Of a stretch of DNA of 64,000 nucleotides, positions 1-7,041 are shown piece by piece. The notes below the pieces were generated by a model. It did no database searches. It was not told the origin of the DNA and worked only from the letters and a program-made list of their open reading frames with translations. The DNA is from UBA7803 sp041395905 (GTDB lineage: Bacteria > Pseudomonadota > Gammaproteobacteria > Pseudomonadales > Azotimanducaceae): the NCBI GenBank assembly GCA_041395905.1, contig JAWKZP010000017.1:1-64000 (forward strand), read 5' to 3'. The position numbers and the translations under genes are program-made. Positions within the stretch are counted from its first letter, which is position 1, and every line of letters begins with the position of its first letter.

Positions 1-567
1 GATGTCGATCACCGCGACGGGCACGCCAAGACGCTCGGCCTCGAGCTGCACGCCGCCGTTCGCCTCGGAGATGATGTGGTCGTACCAGGCCGCGAGCGCT
101 TCCGGAATGACCTCGTGGAACGCAATCGCGGCCGGCAAACGGCCGTCGATCGGCTGCACGGCCTGCTTCAGGCTCGCCCGCTTGCGCTCGATGAGCTCCA
201 GCCGCTGGTCGCCGTCCTTCAGGTAGAAACTGCTGACGGGCAAGCCGGACACGGCGTGCACGGACTGGCCGGCCAGGCCGGCTTCGTGCAAGGCGTGCTG
301 GACGATGGCGCGATTCAGACCAGAGAAGGGATAGCCGTCGAAATGGGTCGGCTCGCCTTCAACCTCGCCGACGGCGAACAGCGTGTCGTCGGTCTCGTAC
401 TCGAACACCCGCTGTTCGCTGCCGTTCAGCCAGGTCACGTTGGAGCGACCGATCCGCGCGCGGGACGGGATCGCGATCAGGCGCCCGTCGGGCATCGCAA
501 CCTTGGTGAACGCATAGCCGTCGTCCAGGCCGATGCTGATGGGGTTCAGGGTCTCGCTGTCGGCCAC
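1..567 (-). CDS. parM: ParM/StbA-type actin-like plasmid-segregation ATPase, 3' end cut by window edge
   Basis: The reading frame covers 189 codons and runs off the left edge, so the C-terminal part is missing. The N-terminus holds the actin-fold phosphate-1 motif GLDDGYAFTKVAMPDG, close in pattern to the IDDGSTNIKL start of R1 ParM. Later segments (LPVSSFYLKDGDQRLE, IERKRASLKQAV) match the ParM layout around the subdomain Ib/IIb region. The start chosen is GTG at 567, because GGAGGTGA lies 5 nt upstream; a GTG at 573 would sit inside that ribosome site. It is the last visible gene of the leftward operon, 29 nt after the ParR-like gene. ParM filaments push apart sister copies of plasmids or circularised elements; here this would stabilise the excised element. 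Family call from motif pattern, role inferred. Confidence 0.8.
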   Translation of the reverse strand, partial: MADSETLNPISIGLDDGYAFTKVAMPDGRLIAIPSRARIGRSNVTWLNGSEQRVFEYETDDTLFAVGEVEGEPTHFDGYPFSGLNRAIVQHALHEAGLAGQSVHAVSGLPVSSFYLKDGDQRLELIERKRASLKQAVQPIDGRLPAAIAFHEVIPEALAAWYDHIISEANGGVQLEAERLGVPVAVIDI

Positions 568-596
568 GGTCACCTCCGGCTCGTCGGTTACAGGGT

Positions 597-1091
597 TCAG
601 CCGATCACCTTGCGGAGATGGGCAAAGGGTTTGGCGCCGGCGGTTGCGCCCGGCGGCGTTGTCGGCGCCGCCGCGGAACGCGGCGGCAGCTCCTGGTCGC
701 TGCGGCCGGTGGAGCGCGCGCCTTCAAGCCAACGGGAGAACGGCGTCGCTGGGATGGCGGGCGCTTGGTGCGCATGCCCTTCGCCGCGGTCCGGCTCAGC
801 GGTGCGAAGCCAGCGTCCCTCCGCGAGGAAACCCTGCACCAGCAGCGACCGCAGCCAGTCTTGACCCCGCTTGCGCTGCAGATCCGCAAACCGCCGCAAG
901 ATCAATCGCTCCAGCACCAACCCCGGATCCAGGGTGATGCTGAGACGCTTTGGGGCATTGATTTCGGATACCGACACGGCGGCGCTCACGACAATGATCG
1001 ATGCCGTGATTATTCGGTTGGGGGAATCGGAGACCAGAACAAACGTGTTCCGCCTCCGCAGCGATTCGCGCCCGCCGGACCGGGGCGTCAC
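597..1091 (-). CDS. ParR/StbB-like partition adaptor (putative)
   Basis: A 164-residue basic protein. The middle (about residues 48-95) reads like a ribbon-helix-helix/ParR-type domain (KRLSITLDPG, then LRSLLVQGFL), and the C-terminal third is Pro/Ala/Arg rich and probably disordered. The start is taken as GTG at 1091 because it overlaps the TGA of the preceding gene (GTGA), as most genes in this operon do. GTGs at 989 and 977 are alternatives and would remove a poorly conserved-looking leader. Its position next to a ParM ATPase supports a role as the DNA-binding adaptor linking filament to centromere, but the order (adaptor before motor) is the reverse of plasmid R1. Function is an inference from context plus a weak motif. 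Confidence 0.5.
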   Translation of the reverse strand: MTPRSGGRESLRRRNTFVLVSDSPNRIITASIIVVSAAVSVSEINAPKRLSITLDPGLVLERLILRRFADLQRKRGQDWLRSLLVQGFLAEGRWLRTAEPDRGEGHAHQAPAIPATPFSRWLEGARSTGRSDQELPPRSAAAPTTPPGATAGAKPFAHLRKVIG

Positions 1092-1858
1092 CCGATGTTC
1101 GGCATAGCGCGGAGGCTTGTCGGATCGGTGACGGGGTTCTCGTTCGACTGGCTGACAATCGCGGGCGCGTGCGGCGCCCGGCGAGCACCCGTGAGAATGT
1201 CCCCCGGCACTTCCCCCATCGCCTCGACGGCCTGCAACGCTTTCGCCGTGCCCTGTTCCAGGTCGCCCCGCGTCACACCGAGGAATCGATAGCCCACGGG
1301 ACTTTGCAACACCCGTCTTACGACCCGGCCACCCTGGTGCAGCATGCCTTCGGTTTCATCGCGCGCGAGGAGACCGACATGACGCGCGCTCAGGATTTTG
1401 CAGACGAGCGCGTCGAATGCTCCGACCACGCGGGCAGCGTGAAAGGCGTAGGGGTTGCTGAAGTTGAGACTCACCCGAACCGGTTTCGTCGATGCGGGCG
1501 AGGCGACTTCGAGGGCGCCCAGCTCTTCGAACCGGCCCGCGATCGCTCGCCCCATGCTCGAGAGTTCCTGGTCCGCCCGGTCCAACGCATCGTGGATCTT
1601 CAGCATCCACCAATCGGCATACGGATCGTCGACGCGGGCGCCGTGCCACACCGATCGAACGAGATTGGCAAAGCCGATGAGTCCGATGATGGCCGGCTTG
1701 TCGGCGCTGTACCCACGACCCTTCACGAGCCGCTGTGCCTGACGGGTCTGCAACGTGAGGACCGCACCACCGCGGAGCACCCCGGCGCGCTCTGCGGGTT
1801 GTGCCGCAGGCGCGCCGTTTGGCGGCGATGTTGAGTCGGTGGTCGGCGAGTGGGTCAC
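1088..1858 (-). CDS. Integrating conjugative element protein, PFL_4669 family
   Basis: A 256-residue soluble protein. The segment LQTRQAQRLVKGRGY, followed by IGLIGFANLVRSVWHGAR and DDPYADWWMLKI, is the recognisable core of the PFL_4669 family (TIGR03761), found in SPI-7/PFGI-1-type integrative and conjugative elements. The family has no established biochemical role; it travels with the ParB, DUF2857 and STY4528 genes as here. Start is GTG at 1858 without an obvious ribosome site. The stop overlaps the next gene's GTG by 4 nt. A 19-bp palindrome lies about 110 nt upstream, between this gene and the STY4528 homologue. Confidence 0.8.
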   Translation of the reverse strand: MTHSPTTDSTSPPNGAPAAQPAERAGVLRGGAVLTLQTRQAQRLVKGRGYSADKPAIIGLIGFANLVRSVWHGARVDDPYADWWMLKIHDALDRADQELSSMGRAIAGRFEELGALEVASPASTKPVRVSLNFSNPYAFHAARVVGAFDALVCKILSARHVGLLARDETEGMLHQGGRVVRRVLQSPVGYRFLGVTRGDLEQGTAKALQAVEAMGEVPGDILTGARRAPHAPAIVSQSNENPVTDPTSLRAMPNIG

Positions 1859-1969
1859 ATCAATGCGCGCTCGGTGTCCGGTGAACTGGGTGCGGCGACC
1901 ATCAACGCATGGATGGGATGTGGCTTGAAGTTGAAACCGCCGCGCGCGATGTCGTGCTTCCGGCAGCGG

Positions 1970-1988
1970 ATTATTACAGTGTAATAAT
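1970..1988. promoter_or_regulatory. Perfect 9+1+9 palindrome in intergenic region
   Basis: ATTATTACA-G-TGTAATAAT is a perfect inverted repeat and very AT-rich against its surroundings. It lies in the 151-bp gap (1859-2009) between the STY4528-type gene and the PFL_4669-family gene. Its symmetry suits a dimeric DNA-binding protein: an operator for a second promoter in the operon, or a partition site for the element's ParB or ParR-like protein. Only one copy was seen, so iteron-type origin function is less likely. No other element stands out in the gap. Confidence 0.5.
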
Positions 1989-2009
1989 CGCGAGCACCGT
2001 CACCGGCGG

Positions 2010-3245
2010 TCAGCGAGACTTCCGCTCCGGGGTCTTTGGCATGTTCAGCAGCTTTCGGATCTCGGCGAGCGGGCTCTCACCGGGCGGTCGTGCCGCACGC
2101 TCCTTGCGTTCGCGCTCACGCTCCGCCGCTTCCTCCCGCATACGTTCCGCCTCACGCCGGCGTCGATCACGCTCGGCCTGGACCTTGAGGCCCAGGTTCG
2201 GCACGAATCCGCCGCGGTTCACCTGGACGCAGAGGTGGTGCAGATACCGGAGCTCGTCGTAGACCGGCTTGGCGCCGTGCTGCTCGGCCTGGAACCGGCC
2301 GGCCAGCTCGTCCAGGACCGGTTGCCGATGTTCCACGGGAATCGTCGCAAGGTATCGCGCCGCAAGCGCACGCTGGTTGTCCTTGAGGCGCTGTGGCACG
2401 ACCAAGGCTTCGAGCGACACGGCCTCGCGCGCGGATTCCTTGGAATCTGTAGGTGTTGTTGTAGTTGTATTTTTATATTTACTACTACTACGTCGTACCG
2501 ATTTCGATTTTTGAGGGTCCGGCTTCACCGCCTTCGAATTTTGGTCCTGGTTGCTACGAACGTTAGCGCCCGAGTTTGCCAAGCTCTCAAGGACGTCGGC
2601 GTTGAAGCTGAAGTAGCGGCGGTTGCCCCCGCGCTGAATTGCGTGGATGGCTTCGAGACGGCGCTCCATCGGGTTGACCGGCGCCAGCACGTCCTTCCCT
2701 GACTGGATGTCTTCATCCAACGACTTGGAGACAGCCGCCGCCACGCGGCGCACTCTAGCGTGGTGATGATTCGCCGCGTCCTCCAGGAACGCCATGTACC
2801 CAGGATCCAGGTGCAGCGCATCGGCCAGAGGTAGCGGCTCGTCGTGCAACGCATAGACGTTACCACCGAATCTCCCGTCCGCTTCTCTGCTGCGCGCACA
2901 CAATGACAGCCATCGCGTCGCACGCAGGATCGCAATGGCACGGGAGACGGTGGAGGTTGACGACACGTTCGCCAAGCGCGCGATGTCGGCATAGCTCGGA
3001 AATACGGCCTTGGTACCGGAGCCGCGGCCACTCTGGCAGATGACCATCCACACCAGCTTGTCGACAGGTTCGAGGATCGGGTCCTGTACGACGACCACCG
3101 GGAAGGCGTGGTGCCAGTTGCCGAGGAAGAGCAGCGCGTCCGAGTTGGGGGCGCTGCCGCCGCGGTGTTTGCGGGAAAGCGTCTCGCGGATCAGGGCATC
3201 GAGGGCGTAGGTCTCCGGGCGGATTTCCGAGTCATCTTGCGCCAT
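2010..3245 (-). CDS. STY4528-family pathogenicity-island/ICE replication protein
   Basis: A 411-residue protein starting at ATG 3245, 12 nt after the DUF2857 stop. The N-terminal third contains LFLGNWHHAFPV and a winged-helix segment around residues 85-120 (YADIARLANVSSTSTVSRAI), the layout of STY4528-type replication proteins of SPI-7-like islands. A Ser/Thr/Lys linker with a run of five Thr (about residues 250-270) precedes a C-terminal Arg/Glu-rich coiled coil. Such proteins are thought to act in element replication or stability. The linker is encoded by an unusually AT-rich, repetitive stretch at about 2446-2515. Family assignment from pattern and gene order; role inferred. Confidence 0.8.
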   Translation of the reverse strand: MAQDDSEIRPETYALDALIRETLSRKHRGGSAPNSDALLFLGNWHHAFPVVVVQDPILEPVDKLVWMVICQSGRGSGTKAVFPSYADIARLANVSSTSTVSRAIAILRATRWLSLCARSREADGRFGGNVYALHDEPLPLADALHLDPGYMAFLEDAANHHHARVRRVAAAVSKSLDEDIQSGKDVLAPVNPMERRLEAIHAIQRGGNRRYFSFNADVLESLANSGANVRSNQDQNSKAVKPDPQKSKSVRRSSSKYKNTTTTTPTDSKESAREAVSLEALVVPQRLKDNQRALAARYLATIPVEHRQPVLDELAGRFQAEQHGAKPVYDELRYLHHLCVQVNRGGFVPNLGLKVQAERDRRRREAERMREEAAERERERKERAARPPGESPLAEIRKLLNMPKTPERKSR

Positions 3246-3257
3246 GCAATCGTGCGA

Positions 3258-3896
3258 TCACTGTCGTTGGCCGCTAGCGGCGCGCTGCTCCGGCGGCGGC
3301 GAGGCCTGCGACGACGACGCCGTGTCCGACGGAGCGTACACGTCTCCATACTCCAACCAGCGCTGAACCAAGTTCCAGATCGCGCGCATAGAGGCACCGG
3401 ACTCCTGCTGCACTGCCAGGTACTCCTTGGGATCGAGTGCTTCCTCGCCGGCCGATTCGAGACGCGCTGAAAGTGCACGCCACAAGCGGTGGCCGGTCTC
3501 CTCGTCCGGTTCCGGAGGTCGGCCGATGGCCGGGTCCACGGCGAGCATGCGGCGTAGCCGGGTGTATTCGCGCGATCCGACGCCGAAGAGGCTACGCATC
3601 ATCTCGAGCGGTGCGTCGGCCTGAATCAAATCACGCTGCAGCTCCTCGGCTTCGCGCGTGGCGCGGAGGTTGCCGATCATCGGCCAGAACACGTCGCGAT
3701 CGAGCGAAATGCTCAGACAGTGGGCCTGCAATGCGCCGACTCGATACAGGTCGGCGAGATTCAGCTCGCGCAAGGCTTCGATCTCCCTGGGCCCGAACCG
3801 CATCGCGCGGAGTGCGTGCTGGTCGCCCTCGGCCAGGCAGCGCATCGCGTAAAGCAATACGGCGGTGACGAGATCGGCTTCCTTGGTACCGATCAT
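3258..3896 (-). CDS. DUF2857-family ICE protein (STY4526-like)
   Basis: A 212-residue protein. The segment VLLYAMRCLAEGDQHALRAM followed by FGPREIEALRELNLADLYRV is typical of DUF2857 proteins, which sit between parB and the STY4528 gene in SPI-7/PFGI-1-type elements. The ATG at 3896 is preferred over the in-frame GTG at 3908 because it overlaps the parB stop as ATGA, giving translational coupling. The C-terminus is Ser/Pro/Gln rich. The family is of unknown function; context suggests element maintenance. Confidence 0.8.
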   Translation of the reverse strand: MIGTKEADLVTAVLLYAMRCLAEGDQHALRAMRFGPREIEALRELNLADLYRVGALQAHCLSISLDRDVFWPMIGNLRATREAEELQRDLIQADAPLEMMRSLFGVGSREYTRLRRMLAVDPAIGRPPEPDEETGHRLWRALSARLESAGEEALDPKEYLAVQQESGASMRAIWNLVQRWLEYGDVYAPSDTASSSQASPPPEQRAASGQRQ

Positions 3897-5452
3897 GCGC
3901 GGCCCCACAGCGCCTGGTCATCGGTTGCGGCGTTCCGACGCAGCGCCCGGTAGGTGTCCATGAGACCCAGCAAGTCCTGCCAGTCTCGGTCATCCAAGCG
4001 GCGCCAGAGTCGGTAGCCCATGTGCCCGGGGTCGAGTGTCCAGACGCTGGCAAAAAGTAGTCCGGCGTCTTGCTCGACCAGCGCACGTCTCAGAACAGAC
4101 TCCTCCGGTAGCGCGGGCAGGAGAGCGTCGAGCGGCGCGACCGTGAGCTCCGAACACGCAGCCAGGTGCCACCACACCATCGAGACTTGCGCCAGTGCAT
4201 CCTCGTCGAGTTGATCGACCAGGGCCGCATCCGGAACGTCACGCAGCAAGAAACCGAGTCCGTGACCGGAGAGCGGTTGGACGAGATCGCCCAGCCCGTT
4301 GCGCTGGGCCAATCGGCTCGCAAGGGTCCAGAGCCGAGCCCGCAGCGACTTCAGATCTCCGCGAGGGGTTGTACTGATGCTGACTGGTGGACTCTCGTCT
4401 TCGCTATCGTCCTCGGGTATCTGGTCACCTACGGGATCGTGGTATCCGGTACTGGCCGCCAACTTTGCCGCGGCTCGGTCTGTGCGCTCAGCGGGCGACA
4501 TGGTTCCGTTTCGTGGCACGCGCGGCGCTTGGGTATTCTCATCGGAGGCCTTTCGGGCAGGCTCGATAGCCTCGTCAATCGGTTCGTCAAGTTCGCCGAT
4601 TGCGTCTGGGCCGAAAGACTCCTGGTGACGTCCGGATAACCGCGCGTCGATCTCGAGGCTGACCGCATGGATGCTGCTATCGGCGCGCTCGGCAATTTCC
4701 GCTTCGAGCGATCGTCGCAGGCTCGCGATGTCCCATTCCGCAGTGTCGTAGCGACGGCACAAGGCATCGAACGTCTGGTCAAACTCGATTTCCGTGTCGA
4801 TGCTTCGGCCCATCCAGATTGCGCGTGCTGCGCGTTCCAGCGAACGGATTTTGGCAACCTGCGGCCGCCCGATGCCGCCTTCCAAGGCCTGTGACAGAAT
4901 CGGACGAAGCCGCTCGACCGCGTACGCCATCTGCGAGACGAGACCCTGGCTCAAACCGTATCCGCATTGCCGCAGCGCCTCCGCGAGGCGCGCCTGCGTG
5001 AAGGATTCTCCCGAAGCCTCCTCGAGAAACCGCTTCGCGTCGGCTACGGCCAGTGCCTTGTCGAGGAAGGCAAGGTCCCCGCGGAGGTCGTTCTCTTTGA
5101 GATGGGCGAGCAGGACGTCGGCCTCGCGGGTCCACGATCGGATCACGCAGGGGACAGTTGCGAAACGCCGGTCGTCGGTCTCCTCGAACAGTTCCTTCAA
5201 GATTCGCAGGCGAGTGTTCCCGCCAGCGTGCACGATGTAGTCGGTTTCGCCCGGTCGCTGGGTGACCACGAGCGGCTGGCTGAGACCGTCCGCCCGAATC
5301 GAGGCCTTGATGCGGTCGTATTCCGTGTTGGGCGCACGCCGGGGATTGTGTTCGTACGGGTGGATCCGGGCGACGTCGAGGGTCACGAGCTCCAGGACGT
5401 CACCGGGTGCCTCCCCGGCGTCGGCGTCATGCCGAGCCGCCTTGCGGGTCAT
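3893..5452 (-). CDS. parB: ParB-family protein, PFGI-1 class of integrative conjugative elements
   Basis: A 519-residue protein. Residues about 25-125 carry the ParB/sulfiredoxin-type domain (RIHPYEHNPRR; KASIRADGLSQPLVV; YIVHAGGNTRLRIL), with the basic ERR-like patch replaced by GGNTRL, as in the PFGI-1 class (TIGR03764). A central helix-turn-helix-like region (TQARLAEALRQCGYGLSQ) probably binds DNA. The C-terminal half is long and acidic. ATG at 5452 overlaps the Cro-like gene stop. Unlike most relatives, no parA or dnaB-like gene sits beside it in the window; instead the operon ends in a ParM system. Confidence 0.85.
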   Translation of the reverse strand: MTRKAARHDADAGEAPGDVLELVTLDVARIHPYEHNPRRAPNTEYDRIKASIRADGLSQPLVVTQRPGETDYIVHAGGNTRLRILKELFEETDDRRFATVPCVIRSWTREADVLLAHLKENDLRGDLAFLDKALAVADAKRFLEEASGESFTQARLAEALRQCGYGLSQGLVSQMAYAVERLRPILSQALEGGIGRPQVAKIRSLERAARAIWMGRSIDTEIEFDQTFDALCRRYDTAEWDIASLRRSLEAEIAERADSSIHAVSLEIDARLSGRHQESFGPDAIGELDEPIDEAIEPARKASDENTQAPRVPRNGTMSPAERTDRAAAKLAASTGYHDPVGDQIPEDDSEDESPPVSISTTPRGDLKSLRARLWTLASRLAQRNGLGDLVQPLSGHGLGFLLRDVPDAALVDQLDEDALAQVSMVWWHLAACSELTVAPLDALLPALPEESVLRRALVEQDAGLLFASVWTLDPGHMGYRLWRRLDDRDWQDLLGLMDTYRALRRNAATDDQALWGRA

Positions 5453-5724
5453 GGCCGCTCTTCCGCGACCATGAGGTACGGCTCCTCACGCTCGAAGATC
5501 TCCGGATAGCGCACCAGGCTCTCGCGGGGCACGGTCTTGAGCCGGCCTCCTGAACGGGCCGCGACTTCCCGAGTCTGGACCTCTATGCGCGCCGCCATCA
5601 GGGCGCTCGCGTACCGGTGCTTGCCCGCCAGCTGGTAGAGGTAGGACACGGAATCGCTACAGACGACGGCGACATCCGCGCGCTCCCGCTTGCTTGCTGC
5701 TCTCAGAAAGTCTCTTAGCTCCAT
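5449..5724 (-). CDS. Cro-like small DNA-binding regulator
   Basis: A 91-residue protein opening the leftward operon. ELRDFLRAASKRERADVA and SDSVSYLYQLAGKHRYASA fit a short helix-turn-helix protein of the Cro/YdaS type. The start is ATG 5724; an in-frame TTG at 5730 adds two residues. A TTAGCnnnATGC operator (5715-5729) overlaps the start codon, so repressor binding would occlude initiation. It is divergent from a CI/LexA-type repressor, the arrangement of a lambdoid lysis/lysogeny switch, here placed at the head of an ICE maintenance operon. Function by context and pattern. Confidence 0.7.
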   Translation of the reverse strand: MELRDFLRAASKRERADVAVVCSDSVSYLYQLAGKHRYASALMAARIEVQTREVAARSGGRLKTVPRESLVRYPEIFEREEPYLMVAEERP

Positions 5725-5797
5725 GCACAAGACATTAGCGTCATGCTCATTGTCTTGCCAAGAGTCTTTAGCAGGTTTATCTTTACCATCGTGCTAA
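5715..5797. promoter_or_regulatory. Divergent operator region of the CI/Cro-like switch
   Basis: Three similar sites can be read: TTAGCTCCATGCACA at 5715-5729, TTAGCGTCATGCTCA at 5735-5749, and the inverted copy CCATCGTGCTAA at 5786-5797. A weaker TTTAGCAGG lies at 5767-5775. The shared pattern is TTAGC-N3-ATGC. Two are spaced 20 nt apart, two helical turns, as in cooperative lambdoid operators. They lie between the Cro-like and CI-like start codons and should control both promoters. Binding by the adjacent repressor is inferred. Confidence 0.65.
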
Positions 5798-5817
5798 ACA
5801 CGAACCCGGCGGATGCG

Positions 5818-6495
5818 ATGAAGCGAAGGCATGAGACGGTTCGGCTGAGCAACCTCGAGCTGCTGGTTGCCGAAGCCGGATCGGCGGCCGCGCTTGCCCG
5901 CCTCGCCAGCACGAGCGAGTCCTACCTCAGTCAGATTCGCAACCAGCTCACGACGCCGAAGGGCACGCCCCGCGGTGTTGGTGACGACCTGGCGGCGAAG
6001 CTCGAGCGTGCCATGGGCAAGCCGGACGGATGGATGGATGAACCACATCGAGTCGCAACGGAGGAACATGCGCACTACAACGCCGAACCGGGCCCGGACG
6101 TGCGCAGCCTGCACCCATTGATATCGTGGGTTCAGGCCGGCGAATGGTCTGAAATTGCTGGGAATTTCGAACTCGGCGACGCCGAGGATCTATTGCCGTG
6201 TCCGGTCCGGTGTAGCGCGGATACTTTCGTGCTGAGGGTCCGGGGCGAGAGCATGGAGCCGAAGTTCCACGACGGCGATCTGATCTTCGTCGATCCACAA
6301 GTCGCCCCGGTCAGCGGGCGGTATGTCGTCGTTCGCCTGGAAGACTCCCAGGAAGCCACTTTCAAGCAACTCATCGTCGAAGAGGGGCGGCAGTATCTGA
6401 AGGCCCTCAACCCTGATTGGCCCCACCGCATCATCGAGGTGAACGTGGACGCGACGATATGCGGCGTCATCGTGTTCAAGGGAGAACTCGTATGA
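5818..6495 (+). CDS. CI/LexA-type phage repressor with S24 autoprotease domain
   Basis: A 225-residue protein when started at ATG 5818; the frame is open upstream to 5743 but that would read through operators. Residues 10-68 form a helix-turn-helix with SAAALARLASTSESYLSQI as its core. Residues 100-225 are an S24-type peptidase: cleavage site Ala107-Gly108 (VQAGEW), nucleophile Ser145 (RGESMEPKF), general-base Lys183 (TFKQL). Such repressors self-cleave with RecA during the SOS response, so DNA damage would derepress the maintenance operon and probably xis/int. All catalytic residues are present, so it looks functional. Confidence 0.85.
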   Translation: MKRRHETVRLSNLELLVAEAGSAAALARLASTSESYLSQIRNQLTTPKGTPRGVGDDLAAKLERAMGKPDGWMDEPHRVATEEHAHYNAEPGPDVRSLHPLISWVQAGEWSEIAGNFELGDAEDLLPCPVRCSADTFVLRVRGESMEPKFHDGDLIFVDPQVAPVSGRYVVVRLEDSQEATFKQLIVEEGRQYLKALNPDWPHRIIEVNVDATICGVIVFKGELV

Positions 6496-6542
6496 CGTGC
6501 GACTGCATAGACGAGCTGATGAAGCCGGCGCAGAGTTACCGC

Positions 6543-6588
6543 GGTGCTAAGAGTTTTTTCTTTGTCGATAACGTTAGCACGATGCTAA
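6543..6588. promoter_or_regulatory. Second operator site upstream of xis/int
   Basis: TTAGCACGATGCTAA at 6574-6588 is the most symmetric copy of the pattern seen at the CI/Cro switch, and a half-like GGTGCTAA lies at 6543-6550. The stretch 6496-6756 (261 nt) holds no convincing gene; short open frames there read like noncoding DNA. The site lies between the repressor gene and xis, so the same repressor probably silences excision and integration functions. Inference from sequence match. Confidence 0.6.
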
Positions 6589-6756
6589 TGTTTTGTGCAT
6601 CAAGCGATTCGACGAGGAAACGCCCGGCCGGCAGACCGCGACCATGGCTCCAGCACCGCGACGCAAGCAGACCCCATCCCGGCGTTCACGCCCGGTTGGA
6701 CGTGATTCGGCGCTTCCTTCTGCGCGCCCGGCAGATGGCGGTCGCTGAACGACGCC

Positions 6757-7041
6757 ATGTCGGTCAACTGGCTCACGATCAGGAAGTGCTCGGAGCTCAC
6801 CGGCTACTCGGAGAACGCCATTCGCACGAAAATCCGCGACGGTGTCTGGCTCGAGGATCGCGTATGGAAGAAGGCGCCCGACGGGCGGGTGTTAATCAGT
6901 GTTGAGGGCTATCACCAATGGGTAGAAAGCCCCGAACCGGTGTCCGCGCCGTCAGCGCCTCGTCCATCGAGATCTCCTTCACCTATCAAGGGAAGCGCTG
7001 CCGCGAGAAGATCAAGCTCAAGCCCACCCCCGCTAACCTGA
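6757..7041 (+). CDS. Excisionase (Xis)-like small DNA-binding protein
   Basis: A 94-residue protein. The first 55 residues (VNWLTIRKCSELTGYSENAI, then DGVWLEDRVWKKAPDGRVLI and EGYHQWVE) match the winged-helix excisionase family that accompanies Min27-type phage integrases. The last 40 residues are Ser/Pro/Arg-rich and overlap the integrase 5' end by 124 nt in another frame, so the true functional end may be just the DNA-binding domain. It would bend DNA at the attachment site to favour excision. Position directly before the integrase supports the call. Confidence 0.75.
   Translation: MSVNWLTIRKCSELTGYSENAIRTKIRDGVWLEDRVWKKAPDGRVLISVEGYHQWVESPEPVSAPSAPRPSRSPSPIKGSAAARRSSSSPPPLT

Noticed and set aside
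76..864. Long plus-strand open frame at the left edge
   Set aside because: It is antisense to the ParM and ParR-like genes; its composition (Gly, His, Gln rich) is that of a mirror frame.
6492..6905. Possible small gene overlapping the repressor stop as ATGA
   Set aside because: Beyond the first dozen codons it crosses operator sites and becomes Arg/His-rich shadow sequence of xis.
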